From positions 2,294,001 to 2,358,000 of the forward strand of contig NZ_CP072113.1 of NCBI RefSeq assembly GCF_017654605.1: DNA of 64,000 nucleotides. Reading direction: 5' to 3'. Each line of letters begins with the position of its first letter. The first letter of the stretch is position 1. Origin of the DNA: Yimella sp. cx-51. GTDB lineage: Bacteria > Actinomycetota > Actinomycetes > Actinomycetales > Dermatophilaceae. Positions 44,259 to 53,367 of the stretch are shown here, one piece after another. A model generated the notes under the pieces. It was not told the origin of the DNA and did not search any database. It was given only the letters and a program-made list of their open reading frames with translations. Made by a program: the position numbers and the translations under genes.

Positions 44259-44331
44259 ACACAGGAGAAACCTGTTGAGCCGCAACGGTTTCCAGCGAAG
44301 GGCCAGAGGCTGCACCCGCTGGTTGAGGGCC

Positions 44332-44712
44332 CTACGTCGCGTCGACGTCGAAAGGCGTTGACCGGTCGGGGTCGTAGCGCAACGGCTCCCAGGCGGAAGG
44401 GCCGGCGTCCATCACGGGATCGATCGCGGCATGCTGCGCGGTGGTGTTGTCGGACGGCTCGTCGAACAGCGCCTCCCGGACGATCTTGCGGGGGTCGTAC
44501 TGCCGAGGGTCGTACTGCCGCCAGTTGACATCGGCAAACTCCGGACCCATTTCGTCCTTGAGTTGCGATTTGGCGCCCTCGGCATAATCGCGGGCCTGCT
44601 TGATCCAGCCGCGCACCTTCGAGATGTACTCGGGCAGCCGTTCGGGACCGATCAACACGGAGGCCAGCGCGATGAGCACGACCAGCTCCCACATGTCGAT
44701 ACCGAACACCAT
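44332..44712 (-). CDS. tatB: Sec-independent protein translocase TatB
   Basis: 126 residues from the ATG at 44712 (AAGGGGGG upstream). A single N-terminal membrane helix (MWELVVLIALASVLIG) is followed by the hinge GPERLPEYISKVRGWI and an amphipathic helix, then an acidic disordered tail with a YDPRQYDPRK duplication. TatB bridges TatC and folded substrates with twin-arginine signals. The position next to htrA and sigE is typical of actinobacterial tatB; tatA and tatC are elsewhere. Confidence 0.92.
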   Translation of the reverse strand: MVFGIDMWELVVLIALASVLIGPERLPEYISKVRGWIKQARDYAEGAKSQLKDEMGPEFADVNWRQYDPRQYDPRKIVREALFDEPSDNTTAQHAAIDPVMDAGPSAWEPLRYDPDRSTPFDVDAT

Positions 44713-44847
44713 GGCCCCCCTTACTTCAGATCGCACGGACGCAGCACAGCCTAGTTGCTTTCCGCGGGCACTCGGAAAGGCGTCCCGTTCGCGCGAGGAG
44801 CCCGATCATGCGACGGGTCGACGAATGGATGGACCGGCGACTCCGCT

Positions 44848-46065
44848 CTAGCTACCGGCTTCGGTCTGCACGGTCACCGAACGCTGTCGGCCGTCTGCTT
44901 CGACGCCCAACGTGATCGTGGCGCCGATCGGCTTGGAACGCAGCGTCACCAGGAAGGTCTTGGGATCCTTGGTCGGCGTGCCGTCGATCGAGGTGATCAC
45001 GTCACCCTCCTTGACGCCGCCCCGCTGCGCCGGACCTGCGGCAGTGACCTTGGAGACCTTCACCCCTGGGCCCGCGTAATCGGGCGAGAACTCCATGCCG
45101 ATCACCGGGTACTCAGCTTTGCCGGTGCGGATCAGCTGGTCGGTGGTGCGCTGCACCTGGGCAGCCGGGATGGCGAATCCCAGCCCGATGTTGCCGCCGC
45201 CGCGGGAGGAGTAGATGGCGGAGTTGACGCCGATGACACGGCCGTCGAGGTCGAGCAGCGGTCCGCCGGAGTTGCCCTGGTTGATCGCAGCATCGGTCTG
45301 GATGGCATTCATGTAGGAAGTGTCGGAACTACCACTGGAGGAACCCGAGGAGTCGCCGCCAGTCACGACGGGACGATTGAGTGCACTGACGATGCCGGTG
45401 GTGACCGAACCGGTGAGCCCGAGCGGCGCTCCGACGGCGACGACCGACTGGCCTACCTTGAGGTCGTCGGACTTGCCGAGGGCGAGCACCGGCAGACCGG
45501 TCTTGTCGACCTTGAGCACCGCCAGGTCGTACGTGGGTGAGGTGCCGACGATCTTCGCTTCGGTCTCGCTCTGGTCAGAGAAGATGACGGTGAGCTTGTC
45601 GCCACGACCGTTGGCGGTGGCCACGTGATTGTTGGTCACGATGTGCCCGTCGGCCCGAAGGACGAATCCTGACCCGGTGCCGATCGGTCGACCCGAGGAG
45701 TCACTGACCCGGATGGTCACGACGCTGGGAAGCGCCTTGGTGGCGATCGATTCGACGGCACCGGTGGCCGCAGCTGTGGTGCCCGGCTCCGAGCGATCGG
45801 CCAGGTAGCCGCCCGCCACGCCGCCGAGGCCTCCGCACGCCAGCGCCAGCACCGCCGCCCCGGTGACCATGCGTCCGGTGCGCCGAGGTGGAGCCGGCGG
45901 GGGCGCAGCAACGGCACCTTGGCCGGGGGCGCCGAAAGGCCCCTGCGGTGGACGGCTCAGTGGGGCTGTACCCGGGCTGTTGTCGGGGGTGTGTCGCGGT
46001 GAGGGGGTGTGCTGCGGTTGGCCGGGCCGACCACCCGGCGGCGCACTGTCAGGGCTTGGGTGCAT
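44848..46065 (-). CDS. htrA: HtrA/DegP-like serine protease with PDZ domain
   Basis: 405 residues. A Pro-rich cytoplasmic N-terminus (1-62), one membrane helix (about 66-88, VTGAAVLALACGGLGGVAGG), a trypsin-like domain with triad His 147 (TNNHV), Asp 180 (YDLAVLK) and Ser 266 (GNSGGPL), and a PDZ domain (about 310-400). It acts outside the membrane on misfolded proteins. The start overlaps the anti-sigma gene by 17 bases, so it belongs to the sigE regulon operon. Confidence 0.94.
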   Translation of the reverse strand: MHPSPDSAPPGGRPGQPQHTPSPRHTPDNSPGTAPLSRPPQGPFGAPGQGAVAAPPPAPPRRTGRMVTGAAVLALACGGLGGVAGGYLADRSEPGTTAAATGAVESIATKALPSVVTIRVSDSSGRPIGTGSGFVLRADGHIVTNNHVATANGRGDKLTVIFSDQSETEAKIVGTSPTYDLAVLKVDKTGLPVLALGKSDDLKVGQSVVAVGAPLGLTGSVTTGIVSALNRPVVTGGDSSGSSSGSSDTSYMNAIQTDAAINQGNSGGPLLDLDGRVIGVNSAIYSSRGGGNIGLGFAIPAAQVQRTTDQLIRTGKAEYPVIGMEFSPDYAGPGVKVSKVTAAGPAQRGGVKEGDVITSIDGTPTKDPKTFLVTLRSKPIGATITLGVEADGRQRSVTVQTEAGS

Positions 46066-46549
46066 CGACGATCGAGGGCTGGAATCCGATCACTCGCGCA
46101 GGAGAAACCTGCTGCGGCGAAAGTGAAGAACGCGAGGGCATGCGGGTCTGGGTGGCGTCCGGCGCCGGCACGTGGATCGCCACGACCGCCGCACTGAGGC
46201 AACCCACCACGGCGAGCGCTGCGATACCCACGGGCTTGCGCGCCGAGACATACTGCGCGGGCGCATGGCTGTTGAGTGTGGCCACCGATCCGCCCGTGCG
46301 GTTCGGCCGGCGGACCGGCATGGGCTCGGTCGGTAGGTCACTCAGGCTCAGCAGCCCCGCCATGAAGTCGGACTCGCGGGCCGGAGCTGACGGGGCGCCG
46401 CGGAGTCGGCCGAGCAACTCCCGCTCAGCAGCGACCTCCATGCGGCAGCACTGGCACGCGATGAGGTGACGCTCGAACGGCTCGCGCTCCTTCGCCGTCA
46501 GCAGACCATCGGCGTAGTCGACCAGCAGGTCGTGCTCGGGACAGGTCAT
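46049..46549 (-). CDS. rseA: Anti-sigma factor of the RseA/zf-HC2 type
   Basis: 166 residues, start ATG overlapping the sigE stop (ATGA). The zinc anti-sigma motif is HLIACQCC (H-x3-C-x2-C, about residues 28-35) in [20 protein letters not shown]..., followed by a charged linker and a weak membrane helix ([20 protein letters not shown]). By gene order it binds and inhibits the sigma factor encoded immediately upstream. Whether the hydrophobic stretch really spans the membrane is uncertain. Confidence 0.88.
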   Translation of the reverse strand: MTCPEHDLLVDYADGLLTAKEREPFERHLIACQCCRMEVAAERELLGRLRGAPSAPARESDFMAGLLSLSDLPTEPMPVRRPNRTGGSVATLNSHAPAQYVSARKPVGIAALAVVGCLSAAVVAIHVPAPDATQTRMPSRSSLSPQQVSPARVIGFQPSIVDAPKP

Positions 46550-47229
46550 CCAGCCACCCCGGCGGGACGGCGCAGCCCCAGGGAGCTGCGGGCGGGCGCG
46601 GAACCGATGGGCTCCGCGACAGGCCGCACAGCAGGATCGCGGTGGGCCAGCGCAGCACGCAACTGGGCGCGTCCGCGGTGGATGCGCGAACGAACGGTGC
46701 CGAGCTTCACGTCGAGCGTGGCGGCGACCTCTTCGTAGGAAAGGCCCTCGATGTCGCACAACACGACCGCGGCCCGGAAGTCGGGTGACAACGCGTCGAG
46801 CGCCCGCTGGATGTCGTCGTCGAAGTTGGCGTCGGCGTAGATCTGCTCGGGGCTCCCGGTGCCGCTGACCAGACGGGCTGCGGCGTCGTCGGAGAGCGCA
46901 TCGAACCTGATGCGCTGCTTGCGCCGCATCTTGTCGAGGAAAACATTCGTGGTGATGCGGTGCAACCAGCCCTCGAAGGTGCCGGGGCGGTAGGAGTCGA
47001 GCGAGCGGAAGACTCGCACGAAGACGTCGTGGGTGAGGTCTTCTGCGTCGTGCACGTTGCCGGTCAGGCGGTACGCCAGTCGGTAGACCCGACCGGAGTG
47101 CTCAGCGACGATCTCCTCCCAGGTCGGCGGCTTCCAGCCTGCCGGTGCGTGGTCGGGAACCACTGTCTTGGTTCGCTTCACCGTCGTCCTCTCGGGCGTC
47201 CTGCTCATCGCGTTGATCGTCGTCGTCAT
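46546..47229 (-). CDS. sigE: ECF sigma factor, SigE type
   Basis: 227 residues from ATG 47229 with GGGGGAC upstream. Region 2 (about 40-105) has [20 protein letters not shown] and [20 protein letters not shown]; region 4 (about 150-205) has [20 protein letters not shown] and [16 protein letters not shown]. With the downstream anti-sigma, HtrA and TatB genes it forms the envelope-stress module known for SigE in mycobacteria. A candidate ECF-type promoter lies about 135 bases upstream. Confidence 0.93.
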   Translation of the reverse strand: MTTTINAMSRTPERTTVKRTKTVVPDHAPAGWKPPTWEEIVAEHSGRVYRLAYRLTGNVHDAEDLTHDVFVRVFRSLDSYRPGTFEGWLHRITTNVFLDKMRRKQRIRFDALSDDAAARLVSGTGSPEQIYADANFDDDIQRALDALSPDFRAAVVLCDIEGLSYEEVAATLDVKLGTVRSRIHRGRAQLRAALAHRDPAVRPVAEPIGSAPARSSLGLRRPAGVAG

Positions 47230-47362
47230 CGTTGTCCCCCGTCGTCCGTTCCATTCACTGCGTGGTCCACGATCGCGCAGTGACCTGTGTGCCCGCTGTG
47301 CGTGCACCATCACGTCGATCAGACCGTTACCGGAACAGACGCCGGAGAGCGTCGATCGGTTC

Positions 47363-47389
47363 AACGATGCGTACGACGTGTTTGTTTCC
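47363..47389 (-). promoter_or_regulatory. Candidate ECF-type promoter of sigE
   Basis: On the minus strand GGAAAC (47384-47389), 17 bases and CGTT (47363-47366). The AAC in the -35 and CGTT in the -10 are the usual ECF sigma signature, so autoregulation is possible. It would give a leader of roughly 130 nt. Confidence 0.45.
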
Positions 47390-47438
47390 CCGCCGACATT
47401 TTCGCAGGTCTTCGGTCGGACAAGTAGATTGGACGCCC

Positions 47439-48071
47439 ATGACATCGATGCGACCCGGCACTTGGACCTACGCCGAGGAATTCACCCCCGAACCCGAGGT
47501 GATCGAGCGTGCACGGGCTCGTGGCGAAGCCCTCGGATGCGTGCCCGTCGGCAGCGGCACCGGTGCAGCTCTGCGGATGTTGGCGGCGGCGAACCATGCG
47601 CGCTCGGTCGTCGAGATCGGCACCGGCGCCGGAGTGAGCGCCCTGTGGCTCCTGGCCGGCATGCCGCAGGACGGCATCCTGACGACCATCGACATTTCCA
47701 CCGAGCACCAGCACGCCGCCAAGCAGGCTTTCGCCGAAGCCGGCTACGCGCCGCAACGCACGCGCGCGATCGTCGGCAGCGCGTTGTCGGTGCTCCCCCG
47801 CCTCACCGACGGCGGGTACGACCTGGTGCTGGTCGACGGTGAGAAGACGGAGTACCCGCAGTACGTCGAGCAGGCACTGCGCCTGCTGCGGCCCGGCGGG
47901 GTGCTCGCGGTCGACAACATGTTGTGGCACGACCAGGTGGCAGACCCGGCCGCTCGCGACGAAGTGACACGGACGCTGCGCGACCTCGGCAAACAGTTGC
48001 GCGACGACGAAGGTCTCTCCACCGCTTTGCTCCCGGTCGGTGACGGTCTGCTGGTCGCTGTCAAGCGCTGA
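47439..48071 (+). CDS. SAM-dependent O-methyltransferase (Rv1220c-like)
   Basis: 210 residues, divergent from sigE. Class I methyltransferase of the catechol O-methyltransferase-like group: SAM motif [50 protein letters not shown] and [18 protein letters not shown], with the metal-binding Asp and Asn residues in the last two blocks. Native substrate unknown. Followed by a strong terminator. Confidence 0.92.
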   Translation: MTSMRPGTWTYAEEFTPEPEVIERARARGEALGCVPVGSGTGAALRMLAAANHARSVVEIGTGAGVSALWLLAGMPQDGILTTIDISTEHQHAAKQAFAEAGYAPQRTRAIVGSALSVLPRLTDGGYDLVLVDGEKTEYPQYVEQALRLLRPGGVLAVDNMLWHDQVADPAARDEVTRTLRDLGKQLRDDEGLSTALLPVGDGLLVAVKR

Positions 48072-48115
48072 CCCACCCCCCTCGCGGGCCCGAACCCGCG
48101 CCCCATCGACGACAC

Positions 48116-48152
48116 AAGCGGGGCTGCGACCGATCCGGTCGCAGCCCCGCTT
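48116..48152. terminator. Strong bidirectional terminator
   Basis: A 17-bp perfect stem (AAGCGGGGCTGCGACCG and complement) with an ATC loop, starting 45 bases after the methyltransferase stop and 18 bases from the end of the convergent DUF3117 gene. The AA/TT edges act as short U-tracts both ways. Confidence 0.85.
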
Positions 48153-48169
48153 ATGCGAGTCATTCGGCG

Positions 48170-48337
48170 TCAGCCGATGCAGCCCTTGATGGCATCGCCC
48201 AGTGCCGCAGCTTCCTCGGCGTTCATCTCGACCACGAGGCGGCCACCGCCCTCGAGCGGCATGCGCAGCAGGATGCTGCGGCCTTCCTTGGTGACTTCGA
48301 GCGGGCCGTCGCCAGTCCTCGGCTTCATCGCCGCCAT
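48170..48337 (-). CDS. DUF3117 family protein
   Basis: 55 residues from ATG 48337 with GGAAGGGG upstream. The sequence MAAMKPRTGDGPLEVTKEGR followed by RLVVEMNAEEAAALGDAI is the highly conserved DUF3117 pattern, known only from actinobacteria and of unknown function. It corresponds in order to M. tuberculosis Rv1211. About 195 bases upstream to the PaaX-like gene hold no further gene. Confidence 0.95.
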   Translation of the reverse strand: MAAMKPRTGDGPLEVTKEGRSILLRMPLEGGGRLVVEMNAEEAAALGDAIKGCIG

Positions 48338-48533
48338 GGGTGCTTCCCCTTCCAATGCGTGATCGCTGGTCTGAAGGACGTACCGGATCACGCAGATGTT
48401 GATGCCGTGTGCACCGGCAGGTACGTCCAAGGTTCAATCCATTATCGCTTGTGACGGCGCTCATAGGAAATCTCTGCGCCGACGAATCTGGCGGTTGCCA
48501 GGTCGCGCTCGGCGCCCGTGCGACGATGGCGCC

Positions 48534-49319
48534 ATGCTTGCCAGGTCCGCGGTGTTCGACATCTACGGCGACCACCTGCTCGCGGGCTCGGGCTGGGCGC
48601 CCGTCGCTGCGCTGGTCCAACTCACCGGGGATGTCGATGTGGCTCCGGCCGCCACCCGCACCGCCATCTCGCGGATGGCCCGTGAGGGATGGCTCGCGGC
48701 AGACACCCGGCACGGAGTACGCGGGTATCACCTCACCGAGCGGGCGCGTGCCCGACTGACATCGGCCGCCGGACGCATCTACTCCGACGCCCCCGCGTGG
48801 GAGGGCCACTGGCACCTGGTGGTCGTGGAACACAGCACCGACCGTTCGCAGCGGGCTCGGGTGCAGGCCTCGATGGGCTACCTGGGGTATGCCCGGCTGG
48901 CCGCTGACACCTGGGTGGCGCCGCGCCGCAGCGACGACCTGTCGCAGACCCTCGACCTCGGCTACCGCGAGTTCTTCGCCCGGATGGAGAGCGATCCGCA
49001 GTCTTTCGCTTCTTCGCTGTGGGACCTCCCGCAGCTGAGCGAATCACTGCGGGCCTACGACCGATGGCTGACAACTCTCCTCCAGGGCTTCCCGGACGAT
49101 CCGACCGACCGGCAGTGCTACGCCACCCGTGCCCGCGCGCTGCACGAGTGGCGCAAGTTCCTCTTCACCGATCCAGGTCTTCCGCCGGAGGTCCTTCCCG
49201 ACTCCTGGCCCGGCACCGACGCTGCTGCTCACTTCCGGCGGGTGGCCAGCCGTCTGCGGCCGGGTGCGGCCGCGTACGTTCAGGGGTGTATCGAGATCGC
49301 ATTGCGCAGGAGTGCTTAG
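48534..49319 (+). CDS. PaaX family transcriptional regulator
   Basis: 261 residues. A winged HTH (about 18-70: VAALVQLTGDVDVAPAATRT, AISRMAREGWLAADTRHG, RGYHLTERAR), a middle domain with WHLVVVEHSTDRSQRAR, and a C-terminal PaaX domain (LLHEWRKFLF-like ALHEWRKFLFTDPGLPPEVL, PDSWPG). PaaX represses phenylacetate catabolism in response to phenylacetyl-CoA. Here it precedes a single enoyl-CoA hydratase gene by 17 bases and no other paa gene is present. Confidence 0.88.
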   Translation: MLARSAVFDIYGDHLLAGSGWAPVAALVQLTGDVDVAPAATRTAISRMAREGWLAADTRHGVRGYHLTERARARLTSAAGRIYSDAPAWEGHWHLVVVEHSTDRSQRARVQASMGYLGYARLAADTWVAPRRSDDLSQTLDLGYREFFARMESDPQSFASSLWDLPQLSESLRAYDRWLTTLLQGFPDDPTDRQCYATRARALHEWRKFLFTDPGLPPEVLPDSWPGTDAAAHFRRVASRLRPGAAAYVQGCIEIALRRSA

Positions 49320-49336
49320 TTGACGAAGGAAGATCG

Positions 49337-50128
49337 ATGAGCGAAAAGACCGTGGTCGTCGAACGTGACGGCGGTGTTGCGACCGTCCGGATCAACCGTC
49401 CGGACGAGATGTGTGCCCTGGACATCCCGACCAAGGAAGCGCTGCTCGCTGCGCTGCGCGATGTCGCTGATGACGCCGACGTGCGGGTGGTCGTGCTGAC
49501 CGGCACCGGTCGCGCCTTCTGCGTGGGCCAAGACCTCAAGGAGCATCTCGGCCTGCTTGAGTCCGGCGCCGACGCACTCACCACGACCGTGAGCGAGCAC
49601 TACAACCCGATCGTCGAGCTCATCTCCACGATGAACAAACCGGTGATCGCCGCGGTCAACGGCGTCGCAGCCGGCGCCGGAGCATCCTTCGCCTTCGCGG
49701 CCGATCTACGCATCGTCCATGCGAACGCCGGGTTCAATCTGGCCTTTACCGGCATCGCGTTGTCCTGCGACTCCGGCGCTTCCTGGACCCTCCAGCGCCT
49801 CGTCGGCACGGCCAAGGCCAAGGAACTGCTCTACTTCCCCCGCACGGTGAAGGCGGACGAGGCCTTGGCACTCGGCCTGGCCACTCAGGTCGTCCCGGCT
49901 GCCGAATTCGACTCTGCTGTAGCGGAGTTGGCGCAGCGCCTTGCCAACGGTCCGACTCTGGCCTACGGCTCCGTGCGTCGCGCGGTCGCCTACTCGGCAA
50001 CTCATGACCTCGCCGAATCGTTGGCTCATGAAGGGGAGCTCATGACCCTCACCGGGTTCTCCGCCGACCACCGCGCCGCGGTCGACGCCTTCGTGGCCAA
50101 GCGGCCTGCGGTGTTCGAAGGCCGCTGA
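49337..50128 (+). CDS. Enoyl-CoA hydratase/isomerase (PaaG-like)
   Basis: 263-residue crotonase-fold enzyme with GAAGGAAG upstream. Motifs: RAFCVGQDLKE (oxyanion hole), KPVIAAVNGVAAGAGASFAF and CDSGASWTLQRLVG, where Asp stands where classical hydratases have the second catalytic Glu; this is the isomerase-like PaaG arrangement. With the PaaX-like regulator it suggests handling of an unsaturated or ring CoA ester. Confidence 0.9.
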   Translation: MSEKTVVVERDGGVATVRINRPDEMCALDIPTKEALLAALRDVADDADVRVVVLTGTGRAFCVGQDLKEHLGLLESGADALTTTVSEHYNPIVELISTMNKPVIAAVNGVAAGAGASFAFAADLRIVHANAGFNLAFTGIALSCDSGASWTLQRLVGTAKAKELLYFPRTVKADEALALGLATQVVPAAEFDSAVAELAQRLANGPTLAYGSVRRAVAYSATHDLAESLAHEGELMTLTGFSADHRAAVDAFVAKRPAVFEGR

Positions 50129-50147
50129 GGGCAGAAAGGACACCACC

Positions 50148-50594
50148 GTGGATGGAGACGTGATCTTCTGGATCATCGCCGGCCTCGCCCTGATCGGGCT
50201 CGAAGTGCTGGTGGGTGAATTCGTCCTGCTGATGCTGGGCGGCGGTGCGCTGGCAGCTGCGGGTGCGGCGGCCGTGGGTGCCGAGGTCTGGCAGAGCGCA
50301 CTCGTGTTCGCGATCGTGTCGATCGCGCTCCTGCTGCTGGTGCGACCGCCCTTGAAGCGGCACTACATGTCGGGTCCGGTGCACGCGATGAACGCGGACG
50401 CCCTGCTCGGCACGCGCGCTGAGGTGATCGAACACGTGAACGCCGACAGTGGGCTCGTGCGCATTGACGGCGGGGAATGGTCGGCCCGCCCGGCCCGGCC
50501 GGGTCTGACCTTCACGCCGGGTGAGAAGCTTGTGGTGGAACGCATCGACGGCCCCATCGCCTTCGTCGACAGCGACAATCCTGAGGGGAACTGA
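50148..50594 (+). CDS. NfeD family membrane protein
   Basis: 148 residues from a GTG with AAAGGA upstream. Three hydrophobic helices (IFWIIAGLALIGLEVLVGEF, FVLLMLGGGALAAAGAAAV, SALVFAIVSIALLLLVRPPL) followed by a cytoplasmic OB-fold domain (about 85-148, ALLGTRAEVIEHV, GEKLVVERIDGPIAFV). Short NfeD proteins pair with SPFH proteins in membrane microdomains, and the next gene encodes one, 3 bases on. Confidence 0.93.
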   Translation: MDGDVIFWIIAGLALIGLEVLVGEFVLLMLGGGALAAAGAAAVGAEVWQSALVFAIVSIALLLLVRPPLKRHYMSGPVHAMNADALLGTRAEVIEHVNADSGLVRIDGGEWSARPARPGLTFTPGEKLVVERIDGPIAFVDSDNPEGN

Positions 50595-50597
50595 AAC

Positions 50598-51911
50598 ATG
50601 GAACCAATCCTGATCATTGCAGCGATCATCGCGCTGCTCGCAGTGCTGATCGTGGTCAAGTCGGTGGCGCTGGTGCCTCAGGCCGAAGCGGCTGTCGTCG
50701 AGCGTCTGGGCCGCTACACCAAGACGGTGTCGGGCCAGCTGCTGTTCCTGATGCCTTTCGTCGATCGCATCCGCGCCAAGGTCGACCTGCGCGAGCGCGT
50801 CGTCAGCTTCCCGCCCCAGCCGGTCATCACCGAGGACAACCTGACGGTCAACATCGACACCGTCGTCTACTTCCAGGTGACCGACCCGCGCTCGGCCGTC
50901 TACGAGATCAACAATTACATCGTCGGTGTCGAGCAGCTGACCACCACCACCCTTCGCAACGTGGTCGGTGGCATGACGCTCGAGGAAACTCTCACCTCCC
51001 GTGAGCGCATCAATTCGCAGCTACGTGGCGTGCTCGACGAAGCCACCTCGCGCTGGGGTCTGCGTGTGGCCCGCGTCGAACTGAAGTCGATCTTCCCGCC
51101 GCCCTCCATCCAGGAGTCGATGGAGAAGCAGATGAAGGCCGACCGCGAGAAGCGCGCCACCATCCTGGCTGCCGAAGGTCACCGTGAGTCGGCGATCAAG
51201 TCGGCCGAGGGTGACAAGCAGAGCCAGATCCTGGCCGCCGAGGGCGCCAAGCAGGCCGCGATCCTCGCCGCCGAGGGTGACCGGCAGTCGCGCATCCTGC
51301 GCGCTCAGGGTGATCGAGCCGCGAAGTACCTCATGGCCCAGGGTGAGGCGAAGTCGATCGAGAAGACCTTCGCCGCAATTCGCGCGAGCAAGCCCACGCC
51401 CGAGCTCTTGGCGTACGAGTACATCCGCCAGATCCCGAAGATGGCCGAGGGCGAGGCCAGCAAGGTCTGGGTCGTGCCGACCGATTTCGGTTCGGCGCTG
51501 CAGGGCTTTGCGAAGTCGTTCGGTCAGCAGACCGGCGACGGCAGCTTCACCTACACGATGCCCGACTACGGCGAGGCACCCGAGGTGCACGACGAGGACG
51601 TCGCTGACTGGTTCGACCTCGCGCGCGATCCCGCGGTGGCCAAGGCGGTTGCCGAAGCCGAGGCCGTTGCCCGCCAGTCGGTCGACCACGAGCTGCCCGG
51701 ACGTAGTTCCTCCGGCAGCGGTTCTGGATCGAGCGCGTCCAGCGTCCCGCCCGCAGCACCGGAGCCCGCTGAACCGGCTGGTGACCCGCGCGCCATCACC
51801 TCCGGTGACGGTGGACAGACGCAGAGCTTCCCGGTCGTGCCGCCGCAGCAGGCCGGTGGATCGCAGCAGACCCAGGGCGTGCAGCTGCCCAAGGCTCCCG
51901 GCCAGGAGTGA
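50598..51911 (+). CDS. SPFH/Band 7 (stomatin-like) membrane scaffold protein
   Basis: 437 residues. N-terminal membrane helix (IIAAIIALLAVLIVVKSVAL), SPFH domain (about 25-190: PQAEAAVVERLGRYTKTVSG, DLRERVVSFPPQPVITEDNL, VVYFQVTDPRSAVYEINNY), then a coiled-coil heptad-like stretch with repeated ILAAEG units (about 195-245), and a disordered Pro/Ser/Gln-rich tail. Forms oligomers with the upstream NfeD protein. Followed by a rho-independent-like terminator. Confidence 0.93.
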   Translation: MEPILIIAAIIALLAVLIVVKSVALVPQAEAAVVERLGRYTKTVSGQLLFLMPFVDRIRAKVDLRERVVSFPPQPVITEDNLTVNIDTVVYFQVTDPRSAVYEINNYIVGVEQLTTTTLRNVVGGMTLEETLTSRERINSQLRGVLDEATSRWGLRVARVELKSIFPPPSIQESMEKQMKADREKRATILAAEGHRESAIKSAEGDKQSQILAAEGAKQAAILAAEGDRQSRILRAQGDRAAKYLMAQGEAKSIEKTFAAIRASKPTPELLAYEYIRQIPKMAEGEASKVWVVPTDFGSALQGFAKSFGQQTGDGSFTYTMPDYGEAPEVHDEDVADWFDLARDPAVAKAVAEAEAVARQSVDHELPGRSSSGSGSGSSASSVPPAAPEPAEPAGDPRAITSGDGGQTQSFPVVPPQQAGGSQQTQGVQLPKAPGQE

Positions 51912-51937
51912 CATCGCAGCTCATTCGCTGAGCACGC

Positions 51938-51970
51938 AGAAGGCCGCCCGCTCGATGCGGGCGGCTTTCT
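51938..51970 (+). terminator. Intrinsic terminator of the nfeD-SPFH operon
   Basis: GCCGCCCGC-TCGAT-GCGGGCGGC (51943-51965) followed by TTTCT, with an AGAAG that extends the stem. A good rho-independent structure 27 bases after the stop. Confidence 0.85.
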
Positions 51971-52006
51971 CGTGTCCGAACCCTCTGATGCATCCGCGCC
52001 GATCCG

Positions 52007-52072
52007 CCACAAACCGGACGCAAAACGCACGCGACACGCCGTGCGGGCGTGCTTTTTGCGTCCGGTTTGTGG
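52007..52072. repeat. Long inverted repeat, 26-bp arms
   Basis: Arms at 52007-52032 and 52047-52072 match at 25 of 26 positions with a 14-base loop. The outer end is CCACAAACCGGACGC. It lies between the SPFH terminator and the end of the convergent glycosyltransferase gene. It could be that gene's terminator, but it is longer than needed and has no U-tract at its outer ends, so a dispersed palindromic element is also possible. Confidence 0.7.
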
Positions 52073-52098
52073 CCCTTTCGCGGCAGGCCGGAGACCGC

Positions 52099-53367
52099 TC
52101 AGATCGCGTTGTCAGCCGGTGGGACGAAGCGCAGCAACTCCCACACCCACCAGATCTGCCACGCCATGAAGAGCAGCGTGAAGGCTGCGGTGCGCCAGCC
52201 CACCAGCAGGCGATCAGCGGCACGTCGCTGCGCTGCGCCGACCAGCACGGCGCCCACGGGCCAGAGGAAGAGCAGGAAACGGTAGGTGCTGGTCCAGACG
52301 TCCACCACCGCGAGCAGGTAACAGCAGTACGACACCATCCAGGCGCGCAGCACGAAACCCAGTCCGCGCGACCAGGGTCCGGCGATGAGCAGGAACCCGC
52401 AGGTCACCATGACGAACAGCACGACCACGCCGATGCCGTCGCCGAAGAAGATCTGGAAGTTGTTGATCCACGGCTCGAACGGGGTGACCCCGCCCGGCGC
52501 CCGCCACGCCGACTGGGTGAGCGTGTACGCATCGAGCTGACCGGTGCGCCAGGCAGCGACGGCCGGCCACGCCAGACCCGACAGGCCGGTGGCGATCAGG
52601 GTGCAGATCGCGCCGATGACGTCCCGACGCCGCACCCGCAGCACCTGCCGACGCAGGTACATCCGCACCAGCACAGCGACCACGACCCCGACCAGGGACA
52701 ACGCGATCGGACGCTCGAAACCCAGCAGAAGGGCCGCGGCACAGGCATCGGGCCAGCGCTGCCTGGTGATTGCCCAGAGGAAGACGGTGGCCAGCAGGAT
52801 GCCGAGCGATTCGGTGTAGGCCATCTGCAGCACCGGCGATGACGGCGCGGTCGAGAAGAGCAGGGTGGCGGCGAAAGCTCCGGTTGCGCCGATCCGCTCG
52901 CGCAGCAGCACCGCCATCAACATGACCGCGCCCCCGGCGGCGACCAGGGAGAGCAGCGACCCGGCGACGCCGAACGGGGCGCCGGTGACGGCCATCAGAC
53001 CGGCCGTCATCGCGGGGAACAACGGCAGGAAGGCCCAGGTGTTCTGCTCGACGGTGCCGTCGTTGTTCATCGGCAGTTGCTCGGGATAACCCTCGCGCAG
53101 GATCTGTTCGTACCACTTGCCGTCCCAGGAGTGGACGACATCCCAGTAGCCGAGGGGCCCGGTGGCGCCATCGCGGTAGGCCACGATGATTTCCGCGTTG
53201 TGCGGAGCCATCCACGTGACCAGCACGGCCGAGTAGCCGCGCGCGAGCAGATAGGCGCCGAGCACCCACAACAGCAGATGCGACTGCAACGAGGTGGTGA
53301 AGCGAGCCCGCAAGCGACGCAGTGCGGACCCAGCCGACTGCGCGGGTGCTGCTTCGAGACCAGTCAT
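52099..53367 (-). CDS. PIG-V-like mannosyltransferase family membrane protein
   Basis: 422 residues, start ATG overlapping the glycosylase stop (ATGA). About ten membrane helices; the family signature is the early loop WDVVHSWDGKWYEQILREGY and NTWAFLPLFPAM, followed by AYTESLGILLATVFLWAI and the late YRFLLFLWPV. Eukaryotic PIG-V and bacterial relatives transfer mannose from lipid-linked donors. The acceptor in this organism is unknown. Confidence 0.88.
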   Translation of the reverse strand: MTGLEAAPAQSAGSALRRLRARFTTSLQSHLLLWVLGAYLLARGYSAVLVTWMAPHNAEIIVAYRDGATGPLGYWDVVHSWDGKWYEQILREGYPEQLPMNNDGTVEQNTWAFLPLFPAMTAGLMAVTGAPFGVAGSLLSLVAAGGAVMLMAVLLRERIGATGAFAATLLFSTAPSSPVLQMAYTESLGILLATVFLWAITRQRWPDACAAALLLGFERPIALSLVGVVVAVLVRMYLRRQVLRVRRRDVIGAICTLIATGLSGLAWPAVAAWRTGQLDAYTLTQSAWRAPGGVTPFEPWINNFQIFFGDGIGVVVLFVMVTCGFLLIAGPWSRGLGFVLRAWMVSYCCYLLAVVDVWTSTYRFLLFLWPVGAVLVGAAQRRAADRLLVGWRTAAFTLLFMAWQIWWVWELLRFVPPADNAI

